This document shows positions 1 to 8,922 of a stretch of DNA of 64,000 bases, one piece after another; position 1 is the first letter of the stretch; every line of letters starts with the position of its first letter. The position numbers were made by a program, and so were the translations under genes. Under the pieces are notes generated by a model, which saw only the letters and a list, made by a program, of their open reading frames with translations, made no database searches and was not told the DNA's origin. This DNA comes from SVEL01 sp045126215 (lineage in GTDB: Bacteria; Bacillota; Clostridia; Lachnospirales; Lachnospiraceae), in NCBI GenBank assembly GCA_045126215.1, contig JBGVOD010000011.1, positions 24,690 to 88,689 of the forward strand, in the 5' to 3' direction.

Positions 1-696
1 ATTATATGGAAGAACTCCGTCATATTCTTCTATAACAGAAATAATTTTTAGACCATCCTCATCCATCTGCAAATACGCTTTTTTATTTGGACTGATGTTT
101 AACTTGCCATCTTCTCTTACAGATGTAATTCTTGCCTCTACTACATCTCCTACCTTAAGGGATGTATGCACCTCTCTCTTTGGAATCATAGCCTGATATT
201 CATTATCAACAGCTACGTACGCTCCAAAATCAGGATGTATCTCATAAACAGTTCCTGTAACAACATCATCCACCTCATAGTCTCCCGCAAGTTTGAGATA
301 TGGATACACTTTCATTGTTGCTGCAAGTCTGTTTGACTTATCTATATATAATGCAACCAAGTACTCATGACCTACAACTACCTTTGTAGTCTGTTCTTTA
401 AATGAAAGGAAAAGATCCTTTTCAAGTCCCCAGTCAAGAAATGCACCTATCTTTGTAACATCATTCACTCTTAAAAGAGCTACTTCGCCTAGTCTTATCT
501 TTGGCACATTAGTTGTTGAAATAAGTCTGTCTTCAGAATCTCTATATACAAAGACCTGTATCTCATCACCTATCCTTGTGCCTTCCGGCACCTGTTTCTT
601 TGGCAATAAGACCTTTTCATCATCTTGTCCGAGATATACACCAAATTCTGCTTCCTTCACTACCTTAAGCTTTTGAACTTTTCCTAATTCTATCAT
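1..696 (-). CDS. CvfB/YitL-type S1 RNA-binding protein (3' end outside window)
   Basis: The first 232 codons of a protein that continues beyond base 1. It reads as repeated S1-like OB-fold modules: one at about residues 1-65 (motif FGVYLGQDDEKVLLPK), one at about 70-135 (IGAFLDWGLEKDLFL) and one at about 150-215 (FGAYVAVDNEYQAMIPK). This arrangement matches the CvfB/YitL family, whose members bind RNA in the cytoplasm and affect virulence-factor or RNase levels in Gram-positive bacteria. The start is the ATG at 694-696, behind the ribosome binding site AAGGACGG. The expected C-terminal winged-helix domain is off the window. It lies 33 bases after the thioesterase gene and is probably cotranscribed with it. 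The family call is firm; the cellular role is inferred from the family. Confidence 0.85.
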   Translation of the reverse strand, partial: MIELGKVQKLKVVKEAEFGVYLGQDDEKVLLPKKQVPEGTRIGDEIQVFVYRDSEDRLISTTNVPKIRLGEVALLRVNDVTKIGAFLDWGLEKDLFLSFKEQTTKVVVGHEYLVALYIDKSNRLAATMKVYPYLKLAGDYEVDDVVTGTVYEIHPDFGAYVAVDNEYQAMIPKREVHTSLKVGDVVEARITSVREDGKLNISPNKKAYLQMDEDGLKIISVIEEYDGVLPYN

Positions 697-729
697 GTTT
701 TTCCGTCCTTTTCTTTTTATTTCCTTTTT

Positions 730-1434
730 TTACTTTTTGAATTCAACCACAGCATATGCCTTTTTGTTTTCATCATTTAAAGATACTATAATCGTCTCTT
801 CTGAATAGTATACTACCGGATAAATAATATTTCCATACCTTGCCTGATTTTTATATTCAACTCTTAATTGTTTTACTTTAAAATCATCCGGAATATACTC
901 ACATGCAAACTTCACATACTGTCCATTATTAACATGTCCATTTGTATCTATATGATGCTTCTTTACACCAAAAGAATCTTCTTCATTTTGTTCCCCTGAT
1001 ACCTTTATCTTTCTGCCAACATAATCCATATCTATCTTTTTCTCGATTTCATATGCATCACTGGCTTCACTATCAACCTTTGTTGGTTTTCCACTTTCTG
1101 TATCTATATATACCCACTGTGAATTTGCTTTTACCGCCATCTCTCCTGCTTCATTTAAAATATAAAAATTTCTTAAGCCCATAAAGCCATTTATTTCATA
1201 GGGAATGGTACATATTTTTATCTTATCAAGAAATTTTATATCCTTTTCAAATGTAATCTGCCATGAATTAAGAAGCCATGCTCTTTTCTTATTCTCTAAA
1301 AATTCAATACCAACATTCAGGCTTTCTGATTGAAATACTGAACAATCTTGAAAATAATTAATTACTGAACCAACTGTTAATGTTTTTTCACTGTCTACTT
1401 CACTGTATCTCACTACACTGTCAAAACTATACAT
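730..1434 (-). CDS. Acyl-ACP thioesterase (FatA/FatB-like)
   Basis: A 234-residue protein of the bacterial acyl-ACP thioesterase family, which hydrolyses fatty acyl-ACP to free fatty acid in the cytoplasm. The fold should be two hot-dog units: an N-terminal half opening with RYSEVDSEKTLTVGSVINYFQD and a C-terminal half with HHIDTNGHVNNGQYV at about residues 158-172. The D-x-N-x-H of that motif holds the catalytic residues in this family. Length is normal for bacterial members. The start has a strong site, AAGGAGG, six bases before the ATG. The gene is upstream of and probably cotranscribed with the CvfB-like gene. Substrate chain length cannot be read from the sequence. Confidence 0.9.
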   Translation of the reverse strand: MYSFDSVVRYSEVDSEKTLTVGSVINYFQDCSVFQSESLNVGIEFLENKKRAWLLNSWQITFEKDIKFLDKIKICTIPYEINGFMGLRNFYILNEAGEMAVKANSQWVYIDTESGKPTKVDSEASDAYEIEKKIDMDYVGRKIKVSGEQNEEDSFGVKKHHIDTNGHVNNGQYVKFACEYIPDDFKVKQLRVEYKNQARYGNIIYPVVYYSEETIIVSLNDENKKAYAVVEFKK

Positions 1435-1461
1435 TGCGTCCTCCTTAATGTGGTGTTTTTT

Positions 1462-1791
1462 ACTTTATAGGGTTATGGTATCAAAAATTTTCTATTAGTA
1501 TTATGGCATGCATATTGTACAAAGTATATAGTCCTTTGCTCCGTTCTCCGGATATAAGAGTTTCTAAATGTTCTTAATATTCCTTTTGTCAGCAGACGCA
1601 ACCGGCTGAAATTCGCCATCCCTGGCTCAGTTCAGCCTTTTTGTCGGCATCCATGCCGCCAAATCGCTGCTCCTTTAAAGAACATCAAGAAACTCTAATA
1701 TCCTTCAAAAGTCACAAAATACCTATATACTTTGTACAATATGTCTTTAGTAATATTAAATGGATTTTTCAATACCATAACCTTATAAAGT
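1462..1791. repeat. 330-bp element with about 114-bp imperfect terminal inverted repeats
   Basis: The left arm (1462-1575) and the right arm (1678-1791) are each 114 bases and are imperfect reverse complements of each other. Blocks of near identity include the outer ends, a 21-base perfect block around TTGTACAAAGTATATAG, and the inner TTAGAGTTT/ATGTTCTT ends. The 102-base centre (1576-1677) has its own hairpin, GGCTGAA...TTCAGCC followed by TTTTT on the plus strand. No open reading frame in it looks real. The shape is that of a miniature inverted-repeat transposable element or a giant structured RNA. I see no clear target-site duplication. Confidence 0.7.
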
Positions 1792-1871
1792 TTCTTGACT
1801 TTTTATCTGTGCACCAACCGCATCCTCACAGAGTATTTTTTTACCTAATTAGAGCGAACTTTGATATAAAG

Positions 1872-1906
1872 GTTAGGGGTGCCAAAAGTGGGCTTAACAC
1901 CCTAAC
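1872..1906. repeat. Imperfect palindrome of a dispersed TTAGGGTGCCAAAAG family
   Basis: GTTAGGGGTG at 1872-1881 pairs with CACCCTAAC at 1898-1906 around a CCAAAAG...CTTAA core. The arm sequence TTAGGGGTGCCAAAAG closely matches the palindrome arms at 54822-54874 and 61743-61776, so these appear to be one short repeat family. Confidence 0.5.
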
Positions 1907-1922
1907 ACTAACCCTACAAAGT

Positions 1923-1949
1923 AAAAAAAGCACCTGTAAACAGGTGCTT
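1923..1949 (-). terminator. Rho-independent terminator of tRNA-Gln
   Basis: On the minus strand the stem GCACCTG, loop TTTA and stem CAGGTGC is followed by seven T. It starts a few bases after the tRNA 3' end, so it ends that transcript. Confidence 0.9.
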
Positions 1950-1953
1950 ATAG

Positions 1954-2026
1954 CTGGCCCACAAGGATTCGAACCTTGAAAATGCTGGAGTCAGAGTCCA
2001 GTGCCTTACCATTTGGCGATGGGCCA
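1954..2026 (-). tRNA. tRNA-Gln (anticodon CUG)
   Basis: The 73-base minus-strand sequence folds as a cloverleaf. The acceptor arms TGGCCCA and TGGGCCA pair over seven bases, the T arm carries GGTTCGAATCC, and the anticodon loop CTCTGAC gives anticodon CTG, which reads CAG. The discriminator base is G, usual for tRNA-Gln. The CCA end is not encoded, because the next bases are CTA. It is a single-gene transcript with its own promoter (2046-2074) and terminator (1923-1949). No TTG-anticodon glutamine tRNA is in the window. Confidence 0.96.
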
Positions 2027-2045
2027 CCGTCTAGCGACAAGTGGT

Positions 2046-2074
2046 ATTATACAATAGTGTTTTCATTATTGCAA
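2046..2074 (-). promoter_or_regulatory. Promoter of tRNA-Gln
   Basis: On the minus strand TTGCAA (2074-2069) and TATAAT (2051-2046) are separated by exactly 17 bases. The -10 box lies about 20 bases before the tRNA 5' end, as expected for a stable-RNA promoter. Confidence 0.8.
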
Positions 2075-2081
2075 GTACTTT

Positions 2082-2450
2082 TTAGAAATTTTTTCTTGTC
2101 ACACTACCATCTTCTGTATTTAAATTGCCAACAAAGTACTGATATTCTTGTAAAATACTGTCTTTTTTGACATCTGAAAAAGCTTTTTCTTCATCAAGTT
2201 TCGTGAGACTTACCTCCGAACCTAACAAATCAAATTCCTTACTTAACTCATCAATTGCAAAATCTGCAACTTCTTTTGTATCTAATAGCTTTCTATTATC
2301 AACCTTTGCTTCTTTTACACTTGCTGAATCTTCCTGTGTATTTATGCTATTTGGAGATTGTTCTGGTTTTGCAACAGTAATCTCTGGTCTTACAGTATTT
2401 ACTTTATTATACTGATATAAATCATTTGCACTTATATTTCCTATAATCAT
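2082..2450 (-). CDS. Small protein of unknown function
   Basis: I do not recognise this 122-residue protein. It is soluble, with no signal peptide or membrane segment. A low-complexity polar N-terminal half (residues 20-60) precedes a probable helical segment (DTKEVADFAIDELSKEF) and a C-terminal motif, SILQEYQYFVGN. The ATG at 2448-2450 is preferred over the in-frame TTG at 2456: the ribosome binding site AAAGGAGA sits seven bases before the ATG but overlaps the TTG. It is 93 bases downstream of the LemA gene on the same strand and may be the last gene of that group. Confidence 0.55.
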   Translation of the reverse strand: MIIGNISANDLYQYNKVNTVRPEITVAKPEQSPNSINTQEDSASVKEAKVDNRKLLDTKEVADFAIDELSKEFDLLGSEVSLTKLDEEKAFSDVKKDSILQEYQYFVGNLNTEDGSVTRKNF

Positions 2451-2543
2451 AAACAATCTCCTTTCTTTTTATTTCTTTTTATTTCGGATATTACATATAT
2501 CGGTTAAACCCATTTAATACTTTACACCAAAAAATATTTTTTA

Positions 2544-3110
2544 TTAAAAGTTCATTGGTACATCCTGTCTTCTCATTTGGTCAGCCTCGAAGAAATCTTT
2601 CTGTCTTGCTCCAATCATACCGGCAACCAAATTTGATGGGAATGATACAACGAGAGAATTATATTGTGAAACATTGGCATTATAGAGTCTTCTTGCTGCC
2701 TGCAAATGATTTTCTGTTTCAACGATTGCTTTCTGTAATGCCGCAAAATTATTAGCAGATGCAAGCTGTGGATATGCTTCTGCAGTAAATCTGATATTTC
2801 CATAAAGTTCGTTCATCTTATTTTCTGCAATAGTTCTTTCCTGCATAGACATATTAGATCTAAGTCTGATTGACTCAATGATGACAGACTTCTCATATGC
2901 CATATAGTTCTTACATACATCAAGCATTTTTACCAATACATCATATCTCTTTGTAAGCGATACATCAATTCCCGATTCTGCTTCTCTAATCTTTACATCC
3001 ATTCTTCTAAATTTATTATTTGTAGAAATAACATAAGCAATCACCATTACAACCAATAATAATACAGCCACTAATACAGATATTAATCCTACATTTCCTG
3101 ATGCTATCAT
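2544..3110 (-). CDS. LemA family membrane protein
   Basis: A 188-residue LemA family protein. It has one N-terminal transmembrane segment (about residues 8-28) followed by a long helical domain typical of LemA: NKFRRMDVKIREAESGIDVSLTKRYDVL, then the conserved AYPQLASANNF, AIVETENHLQAARRLYN and a closing SFPSNLVAG-like stretch. The family forms helical bundles outside or next to the membrane, and its biochemical role is not established. AGGAGG lies nine bases before the ATG at 3110 but only three bases before the in-frame ATG at 3116, so 3110 is preferred. LemA genes often sit beside DUF3137 genes, as here. Confidence 0.88.
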   Translation of the reverse strand: MIASGNVGLISVLVAVLLLVVMVIAYVISTNNKFRRMDVKIREAESGIDVSLTKRYDVLVKMLDVCKNYMAYEKSVIIESIRLRSNMSMQERTIAENKMNELYGNIRFTAEAYPQLASANNFAALQKAIVETENHLQAARRLYNANVSQYNSLVVSFPSNLVAGMIGARQKDFFEADQMRRQDVPMNF

Positions 3111-3201
3111 TTTCATTTTCCTCCTGAATTTTAATCTTTCAAAAATACTTTTGCATTCTTGATATATAATGTATTTCACATTACCAACATTTTCTTCTGT
3201 A

Positions 3202-4107
3202 TCAATTTAAAAATAGTTCATCTATAAAAATACAAACCTCCGCCAACTGATTCAAGACTCTTCTCTTTTCCGTAGCGTAATCCATACGAAAAACTGAAGG
3301 TGGTTCAAGACTATCCTGTTTTCTGTTAAGTGCTATAACCGCCTCCTTACCATAGAAATTTATAACCATTGGACCAAAATTTGCCTCAAGCCTACACAAC
3401 CTTTCAATTATAGGTGGTGTAAGTATGTAAAAAGCCATATGTCCATCTTTACAGAATGTCTTAAACATATTATTAAATGCCATACTTTCCGTCTCAATTA
3501 TATCATGTTTTCCAACGCCCATAGGAAACGCCGCATACCTGCCATCAAGACTTCTAACCTGAAGTGGTACCGGATAGTATTTTTTTAATTTAAACTTATA
3601 TACAATTCCTTTAAAATATGTAACAGTATAGGATGATTTTCCTGAATCTGAATGATACTCCACCTCAACATCCGCTCGTTGAAATGGTACTCCTTTATAT
3701 GACGCAGATATAAAATCTTCACTTCTATATCTGTTTCCCATCTTTGTAAATCCCATATATTTAACCACATCTCTGTCATATCCCTGTTCGTGATTATAAT
3801 ATGCATTATCAAAATTCTCCTTTACAGTTGATACAACAAAGTATTTTTTATATAAATCAGCCACCTTTGTAGAGTAATACGTATATATAACAATTGCCAC
3901 TATTATATATATAAACACACACGTGTAAAACAACTCCCTACTATTGTCATTTTCGTCAATCGACCCACAGACTGACCATGTTACAAATACAACCACGGCC
4001 AATATTGCTTCAATAATGACGATTATAATTTTTTTGAAACACGCAGAATTAATCTCATTCATTATCTCTTGAGATGATTTATGCATATACATCCCTTGGT
4101 TATTCAT
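3202..4107 (-). CDS. DUF3137 family membrane protein
   Basis: A 301-residue protein with two transmembrane segments near the N-terminus (about residues 25-50 and 60-80), then a cytoplasmic domain of about 210 residues. That domain has the DUF3137 pattern: YDRDVVKYMGF..NRYRSEDFISASYKGVPFQRADV, an F-G substrate-like core FKGIVYKFKLKKYY, and the late motif FGPMVINFYGKEAVIALN. The family function is unknown. It is commonly adjacent to LemA, which is the next gene downstream. The ATG at 4107 follows GGGAG by seven bases, and the 13 codons upstream of it in frame lack a site. Confidence is high for the family, low for any role. Confidence 0.82.
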   Translation of the reverse strand: MNNQGMYMHKSSQEIMNEINSACFKKIIIVIIEAILAVVVFVTWSVCGSIDENDNSRELFYTCVFIYIIVAIVIYTYYSTKVADLYKKYFVVSTVKENFDNAYYNHEQGYDRDVVKYMGFTKMGNRYRSEDFISASYKGVPFQRADVEVEYHSDSGKSSYTVTYFKGIVYKFKLKKYYPVPLQVRSLDGRYAAFPMGVGKHDIIETESMAFNNMFKTFCKDGHMAFYILTPPIIERLCRLEANFGPMVINFYGKEAVIALNRKQDSLEPPSVFRMDYATEKRRVLNQLAEVCIFIDELFLN

Positions 4108-4213
4108 TCTACATCTCCCATTCTTTATTCTTTTGTCCAAGAACACTTATGTCTTCTCGTTGCCAGCATATGTTAATGGCTGGCATCATATGAATAAAAT
4201 AATATCAAAAGAA

Positions 4214-4248
4214 AAGCAAAAAACAATCCCCCTATTAGGGGGGATGTT
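4214..4248 (-). terminator. Terminator of the peptide transporter operon
   Basis: Directly after the permease stop codon the minus strand has ATCCCCC, loop CTAATA, GGGGGAT and then TGTTTTTTG, a GC-rich hairpin with a T run. Confidence 0.85.
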
Positions 4249-5073
4249 TTACGAAACTCTTTTTCTATTTTTAATACCATCACTTAATAGGACCAAGCTT
4301 ACTATCAGCATCACTATAACAACTCCTATATATATACTATACCAAGGGCACTTTGCAAGGAATGTCTGTGCATCCTTTAACATTGCCCCCAAACTAGCCT
4401 TTGGTGGCTGAAGTCCAATTCCAAGAAAACTTAAAGAAGCTTCTGCAAGAATTGCATTATTAAATCCAACTACCAAAGTGGACATAATTGTACTCCTTGT
4501 GTTTGGCAATATGTGTTTAAAAATAATTCTTATTGATGATGCACCCATTATCTTTGCACCAAGAACATATTCTTTATTCTTTTCTTCTATCACTTTTCCT
4601 CTTATCATTCTTGCAAAGCTGGGAACAAATACAATTCCAAGTGACATTACAAGTGTAATTGTACTGCTGCCAAATGCTCCAATAGCAACTATAGCCAGCA
4701 AAATACTAGGGATTGATGATAATGCATCATTTATACGCATAAGTATTTCATCAAGAATACCACCAAAATATCCTGTAAAAGTTCCAATAATCAACCCTAA
4801 AGAAAATCCGATTGCAATTACAGTTGTAGAAATCTTAATAGTCTCAAGAAGAGCTTTCATTACTCTTGAAAAAATATCTCTTCCAAAATTATCTGTCCCC
4901 ATAAGATGTTTAAAAGAAGGTGCCAGAAATTTTTCTGAAACATTCATTTTTTCAGGATCATAAGGTGTATAAAAAATGCTTACAATTGCCAGTATCACAA
5001 GCAGAAAGAGCATTATACCCCCTACTAATTTTCTTCCATTTATATTAATTCTTTTATTCACTCCTTTATTCAT
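4249..5073 (-). CDS. Peptide/nickel-type ABC transporter permease (DppC/OppC-like)
   Basis: A 274-residue inner permease of the oligopeptide importer class. It has an N-terminal membrane segment (about residues 15-35), a periplasm-side motif LMGTDNFGRDIFSRV that is diagnostic for DppC/OppC, and five further membrane segments. The ATPase-docking EAA loop is EYVLGAKIMGASSIRIIFKHILPN at about residues 165-188. Its start overlaps the last eight bases of the DppB-like gene, so translation is probably coupled. No ATP-binding subunits follow: the next feature is a terminator. Substrate is unknown; dipeptide, oligopeptide or nickel are all possible. Confidence 0.9.
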   Translation of the reverse strand: MNKGVNKRININGRKLVGGIMLFLLVILAIVSIFYTPYDPEKMNVSEKFLAPSFKHLMGTDNFGRDIFSRVMKALLETIKISTTVIAIGFSLGLIIGTFTGYFGGILDEILMRINDALSSIPSILLAIVAIGAFGSSTITLVMSLGIVFVPSFARMIRGKVIEEKNKEYVLGAKIMGASSIRIIFKHILPNTRSTIMSTLVVGFNNAILAEASLSFLGIGLQPPKASLGAMLKDAQTFLAKCPWYSIYIGVVIVMLIVSLVLLSDGIKNRKRVS

Positions 5074-6034
5074 TCCCGTTTCCTCCTATTCTAGGATCAA
5101 CGAGTCTATAGACAATATCCACTAGCAGATTTACCATCACTATAACTATAGCTATGTACATTACTATAGACATAACCACTGTATAATCTCTCGTTCCAAT
5201 AGAACTTACAAGTAGTCTTCCAAGCCCTGGCAGATTAAAAACCTGTTCAACAACAACACTTCCTGCAAATATTTCTGCAATAATAACGGATAATGCTGTT
5301 ATAGATGTAATAATAGAATTTTTAAATACATGGTGTACAAGCACCAAAGTCTCTGATACACCCTTAGCACGGGCTGTTCTGACATAATCTTTATACATCT
5401 CTTCTTTTACGGCAGTCTTTACAAATCTTGTAAGCATAGCTATCTTCGGAATAGCAACAGCCACGGCTGCAGGTATAAGATACAATAGGAAGGATATCAT
5501 ATCTGTCCTATACGAAACGTATCTCCCCGGCGAGAACCAACGAAGAATAAGACCAAAAAAATAACTTATAAGTATACCGATAAAGAATGATGGAACAGCC
5601 ATAAACACCTGATTGACGCCATCAAAGATTCCATCAAACACTTCCGAGCCTCTGTTCTTTTTACTGCCAATATATCCCGTAAAAAGGCCAAGAGGAACTG
5701 CAATAACAATAATCATTATCAGACTTATAATTGCAAGTGACAATGTAACCACTAGATTATCACCAATCATTTCGCTAACAGGAATATCCTTACTATATGA
5801 CATTCCAAGATTACCGCTTACTATTCCTATAAGCCAGTTAATATATTGTATATATGCAGGATCATTTAATCCATATTTTTCTCTTAATACTTCAGCTCTT
5901 TCAGGAGTTGCATCTACGCCAAGCTTTGTCGTAACAACATCTCCCGGAATAATCTTAAACATAGTAAAAACTACTATAGATACTACAAGAAGAGTTGCTA
6001 TAGCCGCTCCCATTCTTTTCAGTATATATTTCAT
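5066..6034 (-). CDS. Peptide/nickel-type ABC transporter permease (DppB/OppB-like)
   Basis: A 322-residue permease with the DppB/OppB layout: an N-terminal membrane helix (IATLLVVSIVVFTMFKI), an exposed loop with PGD and LNDPAYIQYINWL, then five helices. The EAA loop is YVRTARAKGVSETLVLVHHVFKNS at about residues 215-240. The ATG at 6034 is chosen because GGAG lies six bases before it, whereas the in-frame TTG at 6046 overlaps that site. It follows the binding-protein gene by 29 bases and pairs with the DppC-like permease. Confidence 0.9.
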   Translation of the reverse strand: MKYILKRMGAAIATLLVVSIVVFTMFKIIPGDVVTTKLGVDATPERAEVLREKYGLNDPAYIQYINWLIGIVSGNLGMSYSKDIPVSEMIGDNLVVTLSLAIISLIMIIVIAVPLGLFTGYIGSKKNRGSEVFDGIFDGVNQVFMAVPSFFIGILISYFFGLILRWFSPGRYVSYRTDMISFLLYLIPAAVAVAIPKIAMLTRFVKTAVKEEMYKDYVRTARAKGVSETLVLVHHVFKNSIITSITALSVIIAEIFAGSVVVEQVFNLPGLGRLLVSSIGTRDYTVVMSIVMYIAIVIVMVNLLVDIVYRLVDPRIGGNGNE

Positions 6035-6063
6035 TGTATTCTCCAACCTATTAGGTTAAATAA

Positions 6064-7569
6064 CTATTTTACAAAACTAATTTTGCTCATATCAAGAACA
6101 TATACAGGATAAAACGCAAAACCTTCTATATCCTTTGAAACTGCTACTATCTTTGCAGGATCCTGTATAAATACACTACCTGCATGTTCAGCTACAATTT
6201 CCTGCATTCTCTTGTAGCACTCAATCTTTTCATTATCATCTGTTGTTGCAACAGCCCTTGCATACAGCTCATCATATTCATCATTTTCAAAGAATATCAT
6301 ATTCTTTGAATTACCAGATACATAACGTCTAGCCATATCCTTTGGTGCCATATTTGAATCAAATCCAATTATTGTAGCTTCATACTGTTTACCTTTATAA
6401 ACATCTTCAAGCCATGTTGCCCACTCAATGCCTTCAATTTCCATTGTAACACCAATAGCTTTTAACTGTTCTTTTATAACCAATGCTGTATCCATATGAA
6501 ACTGATAGCTTGAAGGTACCTTTACAGTAAATGTAAATCCATCCTCATATCCAGCTTCTTTCAACAGTTCCTTTGCTGTCTCTACATTGTAAAGATACAT
6601 ATTTTCTGTTTGAGCATTATAATATTTTCCAAATCCCGGATACAGGATACTTCCAATTATTGTTCCGTGTCCACCTGCAACCATGTCTATAATTTCCTGT
6701 CTGTTGATTGCATAACAAAGAGCCTGTCTAACCTTTTCATTTTGGAATGGTTCAAAACTGTTATTGATAAATAACCCCTGAACAAGGTTTGTATTTCCAT
6801 AAATAACATTTATATCATCTCCAAGCTGGTCCACTTCATCCATTGTCATATATGGATATATGTCAATACTTCCAGCTTGTAATTCCATTACTGCTGTTGC
6901 AGAACTTGTAACGATTTTAAATGTTACTGTCTTTAATTCAGGCTTTTCACCCCAGTAATCATCAAATCTTTCCATTACAAGGCTTTCACCTGTAGAATAT
7001 GATACAAATTTAAACGGACCCGTACCTACTGGTGCTTCAGTCTGTTTATCGTAATTCATCGGCACTATTGCAACCGTCATAAATCCGATAAATTCTGTAT
7101 CTGGTTCGCTTAGAACTACTTCAACTGTAGATGGGTCCACTATATTTACACTACTTATCAAAGAAAAAGCTGATACAATAAGTTCACTTTCCTCGATAAG
7201 TCCGGCGTTATATTCAATTGAGTATTTTACATCCTCAGCTGTAACCACATCACCATTATGGAACTTCACACCTTCTCTTAATTTAAATGTGTAAACGCTT
7301 CCATCTTCTGACACATCATAGCTTTCTGCTACAGCTGGAATAAGATTGCCATTTTCATCAGGCTTTACTAAACCTTCAAAAATATTAAACATAACCTCAC
7401 GAGTTCCTGCCGCAGTTGCCAAAAATGGGTCAAGACTGTCAAGATCCTGTTGTATTCCTACAACGATTGAATCTCTTTCTTCCTTTTCGTTATTATCACT
7501 ACCGCCTTGACATGCTACAAGTGCAGTGGATATAACAATTGCAAGTAACAAATAAAAATACTTTTTCAT
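6064..7569 (-). CDS. Peptide-binding lipoprotein of an ABC importer (SBP family 5)
   Basis: A 501-residue extracellular solute-binding protein of family 5. A lipoprotein signal (hydrophobic residues 4-18, lipobox LVAC at 17-20) would anchor it to the outer face of the membrane. The mature part shows the family hallmarks: DSIVVGIQQDLDSLDPF, NIFEGLVK, a YKLREGVKFHNGDVVTAEDVKYSI-type block with F at the first position, and VRQALCYAINRQEII in the middle. It delivers peptide or a related ligand to the two permeases that follow. AAAGGAG precedes the ATG. A 105-base gap separates it from the CapA-like gene, so it may also have its own promoter. Confidence 0.92.
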   Translation of the reverse strand: MKKYFYLLLAIVISTALVACQGGSDNNEKEERDSIVVGIQQDLDSLDPFLATAAGTREVMFNIFEGLVKPDENGNLIPAVAESYDVSEDGSVYTFKLREGVKFHNGDVVTAEDVKYSIEYNAGLIEESELIVSAFSLISSVNIVDPSTVEVVLSEPDTEFIGFMTVAIVPMNYDKQTEAPVGTGPFKFVSYSTGESLVMERFDDYWGEKPELKTVTFKIVTSSATAVMELQAGSIDIYPYMTMDEVDQLGDDINVIYGNTNLVQGLFINNSFEPFQNEKVRQALCYAINRQEIIDMVAGGHGTIIGSILYPGFGKYYNAQTENMYLYNVETAKELLKEAGYEDGFTFTVKVPSSYQFHMDTALVIKEQLKAIGVTMEIEGIEWATWLEDVYKGKQYEATIIGFDSNMAPKDMARRYVSGNSKNMIFFENDEYDELYARAVATTDDNEKIECYKRMQEIVAEHAGSVFIQDPAKIVAVSKDIEGFAFYPVYVLDMSKISFVK

Positions 7570-7674
7570 GTGTTCTCCTTTTCATCATTAAAGAAATTCT
7601 TATTATTTAGTTTTGAAGATACATTTAGGCTTGAATTCTAAAAGATATTCTGCCCGCTCATAATAGCAAATATA

Positions 7675-8904
7675 CTACTCAGAAGTAACATAATTTGCAG
7701 CTTCACCCTCAGGCTTATACAAATCGCCAAACACATTCTTACATGTATTTGCAAGATATGAAACAGTAAATGATGAATCATAGTTTCTAACCGCATTCTG
7801 GTATGCAAGCTCATCTGTATACTGTGAAAGCTTATATGTGGTCATTTTAGCCGTACCATATACAGTATGTGTTACTAAAGGTTCAATCCCATAATCAGAA
7901 ATAAACACTTTGCCTGTTTCATCATTTGTAATTGTAACCTTAGCCATAGCACCAAGGATTGTATTCGCACTCTGCTGTGTAGAAATAAAATTGCCAAGGG
8001 AGTAATAGCAAAGAGTCTGACTACCATCTGCAGCTGTAATCCACGATACAGGTTCTACTACATGCGGATGTGTTCCTATGATAAGATTTGCACCATTATC
8101 TGCAAACACTTGTGCCCAGTGATGCTGGTCTTCAACTTCTGTAAGTGTATATTCGATGCCCCAATGAGGACATACTATTATGAAATCAGCCAATGTCTTC
8201 GCTTTCGCAAGATCTTTTTTGACTGTATCTTCATCTAAAAGATTTACAATATATGGTCTGTCACTTGGAAGTGCAATACCATTTGTTCCATATGTATAAT
8301 TTAAGATTGCTATTTTAATTCCATCCTTTTCATATACATATATATTTTCTTTGTCTTCTTCCGTCTTGTTAATTCCAAGATATGTCATTTCAGGGTGTTT
8401 TGTTTCCCAGAAGTTTATACAATTATCAACACCTTTTCCACCCTTATCAAGAGTATGGTTTGTAGCATGTAAAACAACATTAAATCCTGCATCTACAAGA
8501 GCATCTCCTACTTCATATGCACAGTTAAAGCATGGATATCCTGAAAGTCCAAGCTCCTCTCCTCCAATCATTACCTCCTGATTAACAAGAGCTATATCTG
8601 CTGCCTGCACATCATCCTTTATATTTGTAAATAAATGATCGTAATTTCTAGTTCCATCACTATATAGACCACTATTCTGAACACCCATATGCATAAGCAT
8701 ATCACCAATCATCACCACATCTATCTTTGTTGGCTCAAAAGGTGGCTCTGTAGTTGTTGGCTCCTCTGTAGTCGTCTCCTGAGTAGAAACACTCTGTGAG
8801 CCTTTGCTTACATTATCGTCATCCTCAACAGCGCCACATGCAAACATCGAAAATGTCATAATGGATGCTACTGAAATTGCTGCTAATTTTTTTAATAATC
8901 TCAT
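7675..8904 (-). CDS. CapA-like metallophosphatase-fold lipoprotein
   Basis: A 409-residue protein of the CapA/PgsA family (PF09587). It has a lipoprotein signal with lipobox MFACG (cysteine at about residue 23), a short Thr/Glu/Pro linker (TTTEEPTTTEPP, about residues 44-55) and then the calcineurin-like metallophosphatase core. Metal-site motifs are visible in order: VVMIGDMLMH, LVNQEV, ATNHTLDKG, CPHWGIEY and GTHPHV. CapA proteins take part in polyglutamate capsule synthesis, but many solitary clostridial members have no such operon, and no capB/capC is here. An activity on a surface polymer or peptide is possible and unproven. It is 18 bases after the NlpC-like gene. Confidence 0.88.
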   Translation of the reverse strand: MRLLKKLAAISVASIMTFSMFACGAVEDDDNVSKGSQSVSTQETTTEEPTTTEPPFEPTKIDVVMIGDMLMHMGVQNSGLYSDGTRNYDHLFTNIKDDVQAADIALVNQEVMIGGEELGLSGYPCFNCAYEVGDALVDAGFNVVLHATNHTLDKGGKGVDNCINFWETKHPEMTYLGINKTEEDKENIYVYEKDGIKIAILNYTYGTNGIALPSDRPYIVNLLDEDTVKKDLAKAKTLADFIIVCPHWGIEYTLTEVEDQHHWAQVFADNGANLIIGTHPHVVEPVSWITAADGSQTLCYYSLGNFISTQQSANTILGAMAKVTITNDETGKVFISDYGIEPLVTHTVYGTAKMTTYKLSQYTDELAYQNAVRNYDSSFTVSYLANTCKNVFGDLYKPEGEAANYVTSE

Positions 8905-8922
8905 AATTCCTCCAATTGTATA

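Noticed and set aside
1641..1979. Plus-strand open frame of 112 codons across the inverted-repeat element and into the tRNA
   Set aside because: It has no ribosome site, lies over a palindrome, a terminator and a tRNA gene, and has no recognisable domain.
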